From the NCBI GenBank assembly GCA_041661865.1, contig JBAZTO010000032.1:1-48762 (forward strand): a stretch of DNA of 48,762 nt, written 5' to 3'. Of the stretch, positions 34,802 to 43,176 are shown piece after piece. The position numbers and the translations under genes were made by a program. The notes beneath the pieces were generated by a model, which saw only the letters and a program-made list of their open reading frames with translations, did not search any database and was not told the origin of the DNA. Source of the stretch: JBAZTO01 sp041661865 (lineage in GTDB: Bacteria > Planctomycetota > Phycisphaerae > SM23-33). Numbering within the stretch: the stretch's first letter is position 1; every line of letters starts with the position of its first letter.

Positions 34802-34990
34802 ATGAAACTGCTGGACCTTCTGAGGAAGCTGGGCATCGTGCGGTTTGGGGCCGAGAAGGCCGTCTATCGTAATGCCAAGGACCGCCCCATGAGCTTCCAG
34901 GATGACGACGTTTTCAACTCCAAAAAGGACGTCATCGACCTGGACAAGAAGCCCGATCAGACCCCGCCTCCCTCATCCCAATCCAAGTAG
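34802..34990 (+). CDS. Small soluble protein of unknown function
   Basis: A 62-residue protein: an amphipathic N-terminus (MKLLDLLRKLGIVRFG), then DRPMSFQDDDVFNSKKDVIDLDKK, then a Pro/Ser tail. No homologue recognised. It directly follows mreB on the same strand with an AAGGA-like site before ATG 34802, so it may belong to the shape operon. The frame is short and its function unknown. Confidence 0.45.
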   Translation: MKLLDLLRKLGIVRFGAEKAVYRNAKDRPMSFQDDDVFNSKKDVIDLDKKPDQTPPPSSQSK

Positions 34991-35105
34991 GCCTGACAAC
35001 CGGCCACGCTGGAGTCCAATCGCCAGGCTGGCCAATCCTTGGCCGGTAAACCTTGTTCCGCGCCGCTCACTTCACTATTGTGGATGGCTGGAGTCTCCGT
35101 GAATC

Positions 35106-35234
35106 ATGAACAAAGCCGCTGAAGTAGTTTTATTGATCGTTCTGCCGCTGGCCTGGGGCCTGGGCGTGGAGTTTCTCTTCGAGCGCGTCCGCCTGTACCG
35201 GGCGCGGCATAAGAAGGAATCCGGTTCAAAATGA
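35106..35234 (+). CDS. 42-residue membrane micro-protein coupled to the TauE gene
   Basis: ATG 35106 opens a 42-codon frame: MNKAAEVVLLIVLPLAWGLG is a membrane segment, and the rest is Arg/Lys/Glu-rich (ERVRLYRARHKKESGSK). Its stop overlaps the next start in ATGA (35231-35234), the coupling pattern seen with real genes, and GGAG is upstream. It is probably a small partner of the exporter. The frame could still be incidental. Confidence 0.5.
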   Translation: MNKAAEVVLLIVLPLAWGLGVEFLFERVRLYRARHKKESGSK

Positions 35235-36112
35235 TGGACCTGAACGAAATTCCTTCGCACCTCAACGGGCCGGCCTTGGTGGCGGGCTTGGCGGGACTAG
35301 GCCTGATCTTGGGGGTCCTGACGGGGCTCTTTGGCGTGGGCGGGGCCTTCCTGATGAACCCGCTGCTCAATGCGGTGCTGGGCATTCCCTATCCGCTGGT
35401 GACCGGATCGAGTCTGGGTTTCGTGCTGGGCAACAGCAGCGGGGCCTGGGCCAAACACATGCGGCTGGGCAACGTGTCGGTCAAGATGATGCTCATCATG
35501 GCCGGGGCGGCCTCGTGCGGCACGATCCTCGGGGCCGACGTGCAGGCCCATCTCAACGCCGCCTGCGGGGAAAAGGTCTTCACTCTCATCATGCACGCCC
35601 TGTTCATCCTGCTGTTGCTGAGCATCGCGGGCCTGATCTGGCGAGCCCCCGGCGACCTGGCCGGGCGGCGGGTCTTCCTCCAGCGCCTTCCGCTGCCGCC
35701 GCGCGTGGACATCGCCTCGGCGCACCTGAGCGGCGTGAGCCTGCCGGGCCTGTGCGCCCTGGGGCTGCTGGTGGGCGTGGTCGCGGGCTTTTTCGGCGTC
35801 GGCGGGGGGGTGCTCTTCGTCCCGGCGATGATGCTGCTGGCGGGGCTGGAGGTGCGACTGGCCATCGGCACCAGCCTGGGCGTGATGCTGTTCTGCTCCC
35901 TGACCGGGGCGATTATCTACGGCATGAAGGGCGAGGCGACGCTGTGGATTATCATGCCGCTGCTGGTGGGCAGCAGCGTGGGCGTGCAGGTGGGCACCGC
36001 GCTGTGCCAGCGACTTCACGCCGGCCGGCTCCGCCGGGGATTTGCGATTCTCGTGCTGCTGGTGGCCGGCTATATTGGCATAGACTTTGCGATGAAACTC
36101 AGGGAACTCTAG
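35231..36112 (+). CDS. TauE/SafE-family membrane transporter
   Basis: A 293-residue membrane protein with about eight hydrophobic helices. Family-like motifs are LTGLFGVGGAFLMNPLL and, in the second half, VAGFFGVGGGVLFVPAM, the duplicated GxFGVGGG motif of TauE/SafE proteins, which export sulfite or organosulfur anions or related acids. Substrate not readable. The start overlaps the 42-residue gene's stop. The stop TAG at 36110-36112 is formed at the left end of a MITE copy, so its downstream flank has been changed by insertion. Confidence 0.85.
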   Translation: MMDLNEIPSHLNGPALVAGLAGLGLILGVLTGLFGVGGAFLMNPLLNAVLGIPYPLVTGSSLGFVLGNSSGAWAKHMRLGNVSVKMMLIMAGAASCGTILGADVQAHLNAACGEKVFTLIMHALFILLLLSIAGLIWRAPGDLAGRRVFLQRLPLPPRVDIASAHLSGVSLPGLCALGLLVGVVAGFFGVGGGVLFVPAMMLLAGLEVRLAIGTSLGVMLFCSLTGAIIYGMKGEATLWIIMPLLVGSSVGVQVGTALCQRLHAGRLRRGFAILVLLVAGYIGIDFAMKLREL

Positions 36113-36239
36113 TGCTTTGTCGCTCGTCAAACGACGGATCAGGTGTCACGGCTGCGGTGTTTGCAGCAGTGTTGACGCTATGCACGGCTGCACACGACGC
36201 AGCCGTGGCACCCATCGCTTCATCTGTGACAGAGTACTA
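36110..36239 (+). mobile_element. MITE-like element, full copy C (126 bp plus TA flanks)
   Basis: TA flanks (36110-36111 and 36238-36239) enclose GTGCTTTGTCGC ... GTGACAGAGTAC, imperfect terminal inverted repeats. Inside are two back-to-back hairpins with 9-bp arms and 7-nt loops: CACGGCTGC/GCAGCAGTG (one mismatch) and CACGGCTGC/GCAGCCGTG (perfect). The full copy at 40371-40498 has the same 126-bp length. Removal with one TA would restore TAA, a valid stop for the TauE gene. No coding frame. Confidence 0.88.
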
Positions 36240-36262
36240 AAGGCGGATTCGGGCACAATCGA

Positions 36263-37399
36263 ATGTCCAGGCGAAAAGGAAAAGCCACGCAGCGCATGCA
36301 GGACTGGCAGCAGGAGACCCGCGCGGGCAACAAGTCCGAGCGGACCGCCGGGCGCCAGAAGATCGTGCAGCGAAAGGTCAAGCTGCCCGCCAATCGCCTG
36401 GAAGAGCCTGACGCCAGCCTGGAGAACCTGCCCAAGATCGAGGGCATGGTGGTGGGCCTGTTTCCCGGTGGGGCCCTGGTCCGCGCCGAAGGCCAGGAGG
36501 TGCTCTGTGGCATCGCCAAGACCTTCCGTGCCGCCGAGGGGACCGCGGCGCTGGCGGTGGGAGACCTGGCCACCGTCGCGCTGACCCGCACCGAGCACGC
36601 CAGCGCGCAGGGCGAGGACAAGGATCGCGCCGACGGGATGATTCTCCGTCGCCACGCGCGGCGAAGCGCCCTGGTTCGGCCGCGTCCGCGATCGGCCAAG
36701 CGGACCGACAAGTACGCAACCGATGCGGTCGAGAAGGTCATCGTCGCCAACATGGACCTGCTGCTGATTGTCACCTCCACGGTCCAGCCGCGGATGCGCC
36801 ATGCGATGATCGACCGCTTCCTGATCGTGGCGGAGCGCGGCGAACTTCAGCCGGTGCTGGTGGTCAACAAGATCGACCTCGCCGCTCCCGATCCGGACGA
36901 GCTGGAGGGGTTCATCGAACTGGGCCTGACGATCATCCCGTGCTCGGCCGTCAGCGGGCAGGGGCTGGAGCCGTTGCTGGCGGTGCTGGCGGGCAAGAGC
37001 AGCGTCCTTTCGGGGGCCTCGGGCGTCGGCAAGAGCACGCTGATCAACGCGTTGATCCCCGGGGCCGGGGCGGCCACCCGGCCTATCCGAATGCGCGACC
37101 AGCGGGGCCGGCACACCACCGCCGCCACGGTCGTCTACGAATTGCCCGGCCAGGAAGGCCAGGCGCCGGGCATCATCGTCGATACGCCGGGGGTGCGCGA
37201 GCTGGGCATCAACCTCCGTGCAGCCGAGTTGCCCTGGTATTTCCCCGAGATCGAAGAGTTCGCCCCGGCCTGCAAGTTCAACGATTGCACCCACACCCAC
37301 GAGCCGGGCTGCGCCGTCCAGTTCGCCGTCGAGGAAGGGCAAATCCAGGCGCGCCGCTTCGAGAGCTACCTGCGCATCCTCGAAACGCTGGAAGAGTAG
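36263..37399 (+). CDS. rsgA: Ribosome small-subunit-dependent GTPase
   Basis: A 378-residue circularly permuted GTPase that helps final 30S assembly. The order of GTP motifs is permuted: G4 as VVNKIDL, then G1 as SGASGVGKSTLINAL, then G3 as DTPGVRE. The zinc knuckle is CKFNDCTHTHEPGC near residues 336-349. The N-terminus has a basic extension and an OB-like domain (GMVVGLFPGGALVRAEGQEV). Length is within the family range. It reads after the MITE copy, with 23 bp to the start at 36263. Confidence 0.93.
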   Translation: MSRRKGKATQRMQDWQQETRAGNKSERTAGRQKIVQRKVKLPANRLEEPDASLENLPKIEGMVVGLFPGGALVRAEGQEVLCGIAKTFRAAEGTAALAVGDLATVALTRTEHASAQGEDKDRADGMILRRHARRSALVRPRPRSAKRTDKYATDAVEKVIVANMDLLLIVTSTVQPRMRHAMIDRFLIVAERGELQPVLVVNKIDLAAPDPDELEGFIELGLTIIPCSAVSGQGLEPLLAVLAGKSSVLSGASGVGKSTLINALIPGAGAATRPIRMRDQRGRHTTAATVVYELPGQEGQAPGIIVDTPGVRELGINLRAAELPWYFPEIEEFAPACKFNDCTHTHEPGCAVQFAVEEGQIQARRFESYLRILETLEE

Positions 37400-37434
37400 G
37401 GCCGGCTGAGGTGTCAGCAGCCGTGCCGAGCGAT

Positions 37435-37755
37435 TTACGCCTTCGCCCGCCGCGCCATCAGGCTGCCGATGACGATCCCCACGCCCAAGGCCGCCAGCAG
37501 GACCGTCGCGGGTTTCTTCTCGATCATTTCGTGGGCGTGGGCACGGCACTTGGCCGCGTGCTCCTGCACGGTTTCGACGGCCTCCTTGAGGTACTCGACG
37601 CCCTTCTGGGAAGATTCCTTCATCCGCCCGCGGACGTCGGCGGCCCGGTCTTTGGCCCCGTCCTTGAACGCACTGACCACCGCCCGCAAGTCCTCGCGCA
37701 GTTCCTTGACGTCCCGCTTGAGGTTATCCACCGCTTGTTCGTAGTCGCTGACCAT
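37435..37755 (-). CDS. ElaB/YqjD/DUF883-like membrane-associated protein
   Basis: A 106-residue protein: an N-terminal helical coiled region (residues 1-75, with AVDNLKRDVKELREDLRAVVSAFKD and KGVEYLKEAVETVQEHAAK) and a C-terminal Gly-rich membrane helix (about 82-103, VLLAALGVGIVIGSLMARR). The combination of amphipathic helices plus glycine-zipper tail is typical of DUF883 proteins, which associate with the inner membrane and ribosomes in other bacteria. It lies tail-to-tail with rsgA. Confidence 0.75.
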   Translation of the reverse strand: MVSDYEQAVDNLKRDVKELREDLRAVVSAFKDGAKDRAADVRGRMKESSQKGVEYLKEAVETVQEHAAKCRAHAHEMIEKKPATVLLAALGVGIVIGSLMARRAKA

Positions 37756-37850
37756 AATGATGTCCTCATGTTAAATGCCCAGCCATTATAGGCGGCCCAA
37801 AGCAGCGGAGGATCCTGCCCAACACTTCCCAAAACAGCCTAATCATCGGC

Positions 37851-37882
37851 TTGACATCGACGCAATAAACGGGGAATATAGA
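37851..37882 (+). promoter_or_regulatory. Possible promoter for the oxoamine-synthase gene
   Basis: A perfect TTGACA (37851-37856) is followed by an AT-rich -10-like AATATAGA (37875-37882) with 18-20 bp between. It points to the gene starting at 38027, 140 bp downstream. The -10 is weak. Confidence 0.35.
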
Positions 37883-38026
37883 TGGTTTCCATGCGCGCCG
37901 CGCCTAACCTGATAGATTGGGTGTCATGCACAGTTACCCGGCCGATGAATGAGTTGTGAGTTGCATCGCGGGCGATGCTGGAGCCTTGGCGATGGTTTTT
38001 CGTGATTCTTTTGAGAGGTAATCGTG

Positions 38027-39304
38027 ATGCTCGATGCAAACGAGACTGCCCGTGACCAGCGCGAGGTGTCCTGGTCGGACTGTTATGACGTTCCCGGCCC
38101 CGACCTGTTTGAGAAGGTTCGCAAGTTCGCCGGGACTGCCGACCATGCCCGCCTGCTGTTTCCGCATTTTCTGCGCAGGACCGTCTGCTCGGCCAATACC
38201 AACCGCGTGAAAATGGCCGACCCCTACACCGGCGAGATCCGCGAGGTGATCATGCTGGGGTCCAATTCGTACCTGGGCCTCACCGCGCATCCCAAGGTCG
38301 TCGAGGCCGCCATTGCCGCCACGAGGAAGTACGGCTATGGCGCCGGGTCGGTGCCGCTGTACTCGGGCACGACGGACCTGCATGTCGAGTTGGAAAGGCG
38401 GATGGCGAAATTCTACAACTGCGAGGATGCCGTCATCTTCCCGACCGGTTACACGGCCAACGTCGGCACGATCGCGGCGGTCCTTCGCGACCAGGACGTC
38501 GCCATCAACGATATCTATAATCACGCGTCGATCTTCGACGGCTGCAAACTCTCGGGCGCCAAGATCCAGACCTTCGCCCACGCCCGGACGAGCCACCTGG
38601 AACGCGTGCTGGAGGAATCCTGCGGCGACGATCACGGCACACTGGTCATCACCGACGGGGTGTTCTCGATGGACGGCGATGTGGCCCAACTCGATGAGAT
38701 TCACCGCCTGGCCGGCCGGTACAACGCCCGCGTGATGCTGGACGACTCCCACGCCCTGGGCGTGATCGGGCCTACGGGTAAAGGCACGGCCGAGCAGTAC
38801 GGCCTACAGGGCAAGATCGACATCACCGTCGGCACGCTCAGCAAGTGCCTGGGCGCCATTGGCGGCGTGGTGGCCGGCTCGGCCGAATTGGTGGACTACC
38901 TGCGATTCTACGGGCGGTCGTACTTCTTCAGCGGCGCGGTGCCCACGCCGGTCGTCGCCGGAGTGCTGGCGATCCTGGATATCATGGACGAGCAGCCCCA
39001 ACTGCGCGAGGATCTTTGGCGCGGCGTACACTACATGACCGAGAAACTTCGCGAGATCGGCTTCAACCTGGGCAACACGCAGTCGGCGATTATCCCGATC
39101 ATCGTCGGCGAGGAGTCCACGCTCAAGCCGATGCTGCGCGACCTGGTGGGGGCCGGCGTCTTTATGAACTACGTCGCCTCCCCCGCGGTGGCCCGAAACA
39201 AGTGCCGCCTGCGCATGAGCATGATGGCCGGCCATTCGCGGAAGGATCTCGACTATGTCATCGAGACGATGGAGAAGCTCGGACACAAGTACGGCGTCAT
39301 CTGA
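38027..39304 (+). CDS. Alpha-oxoamine synthase-family PLP enzyme
   Basis: A 425-residue PLP enzyme of the group containing KBL, BioF and serine palmitoyltransferase, which condense an amino acid with an acyl-CoA (or acyl-ACP). Motifs: LGSNSYLGLTAHPKVVEAAIAAT, YGAGSVPLYSGTTDLHVELE, FPTGYTANVGT, DGVFSMDGDVAQLDEI, DDSHALGVIG, and the PLP Lys at position 273 in TVGTLSKCLGAIGG. BioF/KBL-like assignment to a precise reaction is not safe. The neighbours (DUF1571 lipoprotein and MMPL pump) suggest a lipid product, so a serine-palmitoyltransferase-like role is considered. ATG 38027 is preferred over GTG 38024. Confidence 0.88.
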   Translation: MLDANETARDQREVSWSDCYDVPGPDLFEKVRKFAGTADHARLLFPHFLRRTVCSANTNRVKMADPYTGEIREVIMLGSNSYLGLTAHPKVVEAAIAATRKYGYGAGSVPLYSGTTDLHVELERRMAKFYNCEDAVIFPTGYTANVGTIAAVLRDQDVAINDIYNHASIFDGCKLSGAKIQTFAHARTSHLERVLEESCGDDHGTLVITDGVFSMDGDVAQLDEIHRLAGRYNARVMLDDSHALGVIGPTGKGTAEQYGLQGKIDITVGTLSKCLGAIGGVVAGSAELVDYLRFYGRSYFFSGAVPTPVVAGVLAILDIMDEQPQLREDLWRGVHYMTEKLREIGFNLGNTQSAIIPIIVGEESTLKPMLRDLVGAGVFMNYVASPAVARNKCRLRMSMMAGHSRKDLDYVIETMEKLGHKYGVI

Positions 39305-39446
39305 CGGCGTTGCGCGGGATGCCCGTGGCATGGGCGGGGCGGGCGCTACAGATGAAGACAGCCGGATTGGGGATCTCCCGCACCGGCGCCGCGCCTGCAA
39401 GAAGTTGACGACCCCTCTTTCGCTCCCGGTTGGGAAGGAACAACCT

Positions 39447-40310
39447 ATGAAGCTCACCGCTTTGTGGATTGGCAGCGTGATCCTGGCGACCAGCCTGGTC
39501 GGCTGCGTCCAGAAACCTGCCCCGATAGCGCCTCCTCCCGCTGGAGTCGAACAATTCGAGAAAATTGCGCCAGAGGACGAACTGGCCCGCCGGATCGCCA
39601 AGGATCCCGTCGCGGTGTTGCAGGAGGGGCTGGACCGGTACAACCGCCAGGTAACGTCCTACACCTGCACGCTGTACAAGCAGGAGCGTGTGAATCCGAA
39701 AGGGCCTATGGGGCCCCGGCAGAAGCTGGTCTGCAAATTCATGGACCAGCCGTTTTCCGTCTGCACCGACACCGTGGAAAACCCCCTCGGCGCCAAGAAG
39801 GCCCTGTACGTCGAGGGCCAGTGGGGCAACAGAATGTTGGTCCAGCCGGCGGGGCTCGGGGCTCTCCTGGGGTTCCTGCTGGTGGAACCTCGCAGCGCCC
39901 AGGCCCGGGCCGTCACCCTGCGGTTCATCGACCAGTTCGGCTTCAAGCGAAGTGTCGAGAATATGATCAGCAGCTACCAGGCGGCGCGGAGAGAGGCCCT
40001 CCTGACCTCCAAGCTTCTGGGAACCGCCACCCTCGATGGCCGCAGCGTGATTGTCTACGAGGCCAGGATCGCCGAGCCCAAACCGACGGGCCGATTTGAG
40101 TTTCCCCATGTCCGCGTCTATCTCGACCGCCAGTGGCTGCTGCCGATCGCCGTCGACACCTGGGACGCCCAGGGCGTCCAGCGAGGCCATTACCGCTACG
40201 CGGACGTCAACTTCGATGCCAACCTCAGCGCCAAGGACTTTCTCCCTGAGACCAACGGCATGAGACTGCCCAAGCCGACAACAGCGGCGACGCAAAAGAC
40301 CGGGAAGTAA
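39447..40310 (+). CDS. DUF1571-family lipoprotein
   Basis: A 287-residue protein. A lipoprotein signal (WIGSVILATSLVGC, Cys near residue 19) leads to a DUF1571-type beta domain with YTCTLYKQERVNPKGPMGPRQKL, FPHVRVYLDRQWLLPIAVDTWD and YRYADVNFDANLSAKDF. This domain is common in planctomycetes and is thought to resemble lipoprotein-carrier (LolA-like) folds that bind lipids. ATG 39447 has an AAGGAA site upstream; the earlier open frame is not protein-like. It follows the oxoamine synthase on the same strand; a MITE and an MMPL pump follow. Confidence 0.8.
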   Translation: MKLTALWIGSVILATSLVGCVQKPAPIAPPPAGVEQFEKIAPEDELARRIAKDPVAVLQEGLDRYNRQVTSYTCTLYKQERVNPKGPMGPRQKLVCKFMDQPFSVCTDTVENPLGAKKALYVEGQWGNRMLVQPAGLGALLGFLLVEPRSAQARAVTLRFIDQFGFKRSVENMISSYQAARREALLTSKLLGTATLDGRSVIVYEARIAEPKPTGRFEFPHVRVYLDRQWLLPIAVDTWDAQGVQRGHYRYADVNFDANLSAKDFLPETNGMRLPKPTTAATQKTGK

Positions 40311-40370
40311 ATTCCACCCCTCCTGCCGTCGCCCGGCCTTGCTCCCCATGCCGGCACTTCAGATGGACAA

Positions 40371-40498
40371 GTGCTCTGTGACATCTGATCTGATAGGTGC
40401 CACGGCTGCGTCGTGTGCAGCCGTGCATAGCGTCGACACTGCTGCAAACATCGCAGCAGTGGCACCTGATCCATCGTTTGACGAGTAACAGAGCACTA
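40371..40498 (-). mobile_element. MITE-like element, full copy D (reverse orientation)
   Basis: GTGCTCTGTGAC at 40371 and GTAACAGAGCAC ending 40496 are inverted repeats agreeing at 11 of 12 bases. TA follows at 40497-40498; the left flank is AA, so one TA has probably mutated. Inside are hairpins CACGGCTGC/GCAGCCGTG and CACTGCTGC/GCAGCAGTG, both perfect, with 7-nt loops. It is the reverse complement of copy C with a few base differences. It lies between the DUF1571 and MMPL genes. Confidence 0.85.
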
Positions 40499-40588
40499 GA
40501 ATGTACCCGAGGGTCGCCTTGCGGGCGTCGATCTGCCCAGTCAGGCCCCATCGCTTTCCGGCCGGGCGAGTCCCTCTGAAAGGACAAC

Positions 40589-43024
40589 GTGTTTGACGCA
40601 TTGGGCAAGTTCGTCGCGCGTCACTGGGCGGCCGTGCTGGCGGCCTGGATGGCGGTGCTGGTCGCGATGCTTCTCATTGCCCCGCCAACCGGCAAAGTCC
40701 GCAGTCAAAACGACAGCGCGTTTCTGCCCGAGTCGGTTCCCAGCCGGTGGGCGGTTGAGGCCATCGAGTCCAAGTTCGACAGGCCTCCAGCCCTGTCGGT
40801 TGCCGCGGTCGTCATCGAGCGAGTTGGGGGACTGACGGGTCTGCCGCAGGCCGCAATGCAAGGAGTGGAACCGGACTCCGACTGGCTCTACCTCGTGAGG
40901 CTGACGGCCAGGTTGCAGGAACGGTCCCGACAGTCGCACTGGGCCTTGCTGTCGCCGGCCGATCCATGTCAGTATTTGCTGCGCAGCGTCCTGGTCAGCC
41001 CGAGCGAGCGGGCCGCGGTCATCAAGATCGACCTGCCGTGTGGTTTCGTGTCGCGTGACGCCTTCGAGGCCGTGGACTGGATCGAACGGGCCGTCACGGA
41101 GGCCGGGCCGCCGACGGGCCTGAACGTCGCGGTCACCGGATCGGCCAGCTATGGCCGCGACTCGAACAATGCCTCCGAGATCAGTCTGAAAAGGACGACC
41201 TGGGTCTGCGTCATAGCGGTCATCCTGATCCTGGTGATCACGTATCGCGCCTTGCCGGCGGCGGGCATCTCCCTGGTGGCGGTCACGGCGGCGGTGGTCG
41301 TCTCGATCTCGATTCTGGGGATCGGGAGCAACCACGGCTGGTCCGTCACCGTGCTGGTTGAGATTTTCACCATTGTCGTCGGCTACGGGGCCGGCACCGA
41401 TTTTTCGCTGTTCTTCCTGTCGCGATACCGCGAAGAGTTGGGCCGGTGCCGCGGCGACCAGACCCAGGCCGACCGACGCGAGGCCCTGTCGTGGGCGATG
41501 GAAGGCACCGGGCCGGCCATCGTGGCCTCGGCGGGCACCGTGGCCGCGGGGCTGTCCCTGATGTACTTTGCGACGTTCCGCGTACTTCACACCACCGGGC
41601 CAGCCATCGCGATCGGCATTGCCCTGGCCTGCATCTCCAGCCTGACGCTGGCGCCGGCGCTGGTCTGCCTGCTCGGCTCCCGCACCTTCTGGCCCAGGCG
41701 CATTCCGGCCACGCCGAATGGGGCCGATTCCTCGCGGGGGCCGTGGAATCGACTGGCCGCCTTCGCGGTGCGCCGCCATGTTCCCATCCTCATCATCGGG
41801 TTAATCGCTTTGGCTCCGCTTGCCGTAAGCGGTTGGCGCCAGCAGGTGGTCTATGACACGCTGACCCAGTTGCCCCAGAGCGATCCGTCCATCCGCGGGG
41901 CCAGGATGTTTACGCGGCATTTCCCGATCGGGGAGATGTCCCCGGTCCGAATCATGGTGCAGTTGCCTCGCCCCCTCAGCGAAGCGGAATGGACGGCTGT
42001 GGCCCTGGCAGTGGACGGCCGGCTCGCCGCCATGCCCCAGGTGCAGACAGTCCGCAGCCTCTCGCACCCGCTGGGACTCAAAGGGCCCGAGATTTCGCCA
42101 CAGGAGGTGTCCTTCCTGACGGCCCCGGCTGCGGGCACAACGGTTCCGGCGACGGAGCCTTCGGGGCTGCTTTCAGGGGCCGGCAAGCTGCTGGATATCC
42201 CGGCCGGCGCGATGAAAAACCTCAGCGGGCTCCAGGACGCACGGAGCAGGTTTCAGGGAGAAGTGCTGCCGCGATACATGGGCCGGGACAAGACGGCTGG
42301 ACTGTGGGAAGTGGCCCTCCCCTGGCCGCCTTACAGTAACCAGGCCCTGAACTCGCTGGATGCGCTGGATGCCGCCGTGCGCGACGCGGTCCGACAGGCG
42401 TTGCCGATCGGCAGTGCCTCGCCCCGTGTCCTGATCGCCGGCGACACGGCCTTGATGCGCGACCTCCGCCACATCACCGACCATGACTTCTGGCTGGTCG
42501 CCCCGATGGTGGTCGTGAGCATCGTCGTCATTGTCACGATATTGATCCGCGACCTGCCGACCGCACTCCTGGTCATGCTGGCCACCATCCTGACCTACGG
42601 CGCAGCCCTGGCCTTGACGGCGTGGGTTTTTCACCTGGCCTTCGGCACCGTCGGCCTGGACTGGAAGGTCAACTTCTCCCTCTTCGTGATCCTCGTGGCC
42701 GTCGGCCAGGACTACAACCTGTTCATGCTGACGCGGATCATGGAGCAACGGCGAGTCGAGCCGCTGCGACCTGCCGTCCAATCGGCCATCGCCCGCACCG
42801 GTTCGGTCATCAGCTACTGCGGGCTGATCATGGCGGCCACGCTGGGCTCGCTGGCCACTTCGCCCCTGCGACTGCTCCAGCAGCTTGGCGTCGCGTTTGT
42901 CATCGGGCTCTTGATCGACACCTTCCTGGTCCGTCCCCTCATGGTGCCGGCGTTCATCCTGATGTTCCGGCGGATGGACCGCCCCAGGCCTGCCGAGGGA
43001 GACGTCACTTCACGGTCGAAGTGA
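40589..43024 (+). CDS. MMPL/RND-family exporter
   Basis: An 811-residue membrane pump with the two-fold RND plan: a first membrane helix (residues about 10-30), an extracytoplasmic loop (to about 195), a first membrane bundle (about 200-375 including YGAGTDFSLFFLSRYREE), a second loop, and a second bundle (about 640-790, with VAVGQDYNLFMLTRIMEQ). The conserved GxxxDYxxF motif in each bundle is typical of MMPL proteins that move lipids or hydrophobic compounds, such as HpnN and mycobacterial MmpL. GTG 40589 follows AAGGA. Given the neighbours it could export a lipid made or bound by them; this is inference. Confidence 0.88.
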   Translation: MFDALGKFVARHWAAVLAAWMAVLVAMLLIAPPTGKVRSQNDSAFLPESVPSRWAVEAIESKFDRPPALSVAAVVIERVGGLTGLPQAAMQGVEPDSDWLYLVRLTARLQERSRQSHWALLSPADPCQYLLRSVLVSPSERAAVIKIDLPCGFVSRDAFEAVDWIERAVTEAGPPTGLNVAVTGSASYGRDSNNASEISLKRTTWVCVIAVILILVITYRALPAAGISLVAVTAAVVVSISILGIGSNHGWSVTVLVEIFTIVVGYGAGTDFSLFFLSRYREELGRCRGDQTQADRREALSWAMEGTGPAIVASAGTVAAGLSLMYFATFRVLHTTGPAIAIGIALACISSLTLAPALVCLLGSRTFWPRRIPATPNGADSSRGPWNRLAAFAVRRHVPILIIGLIALAPLAVSGWRQQVVYDTLTQLPQSDPSIRGARMFTRHFPIGEMSPVRIMVQLPRPLSEAEWTAVALAVDGRLAAMPQVQTVRSLSHPLGLKGPEISPQEVSFLTAPAAGTTVPATEPSGLLSGAGKLLDIPAGAMKNLSGLQDARSRFQGEVLPRYMGRDKTAGLWEVALPWPPYSNQALNSLDALDAAVRDAVRQALPIGSASPRVLIAGDTALMRDLRHITDHDFWLVAPMVVVSIVVIVTILIRDLPTALLVMLATILTYGAALALTAWVFHLAFGTVGLDWKVNFSLFVILVAVGQDYNLFMLTRIMEQRRVEPLRPAVQSAIARTGSVISYCGLIMAATLGSLATSPLRLLQQLGVAFVIGLLIDTFLVRPLMVPAFILMFRRMDRPRPAEGDVTSRSK

Positions 43025-43176
43025 GGCGGAGAATCGCGTCCTCCCGAACGGCTGCGGACCTGTCGCAATCCTTCGCGTGATTTTCGCAGCAAGCCGCCCC
43101 GGAATCATTACAATGTTTCTGCCTGGGGAGTAACAGAAGGTAAACAAGGACCAGCGGTCATGCTTGACTGCTTTAT

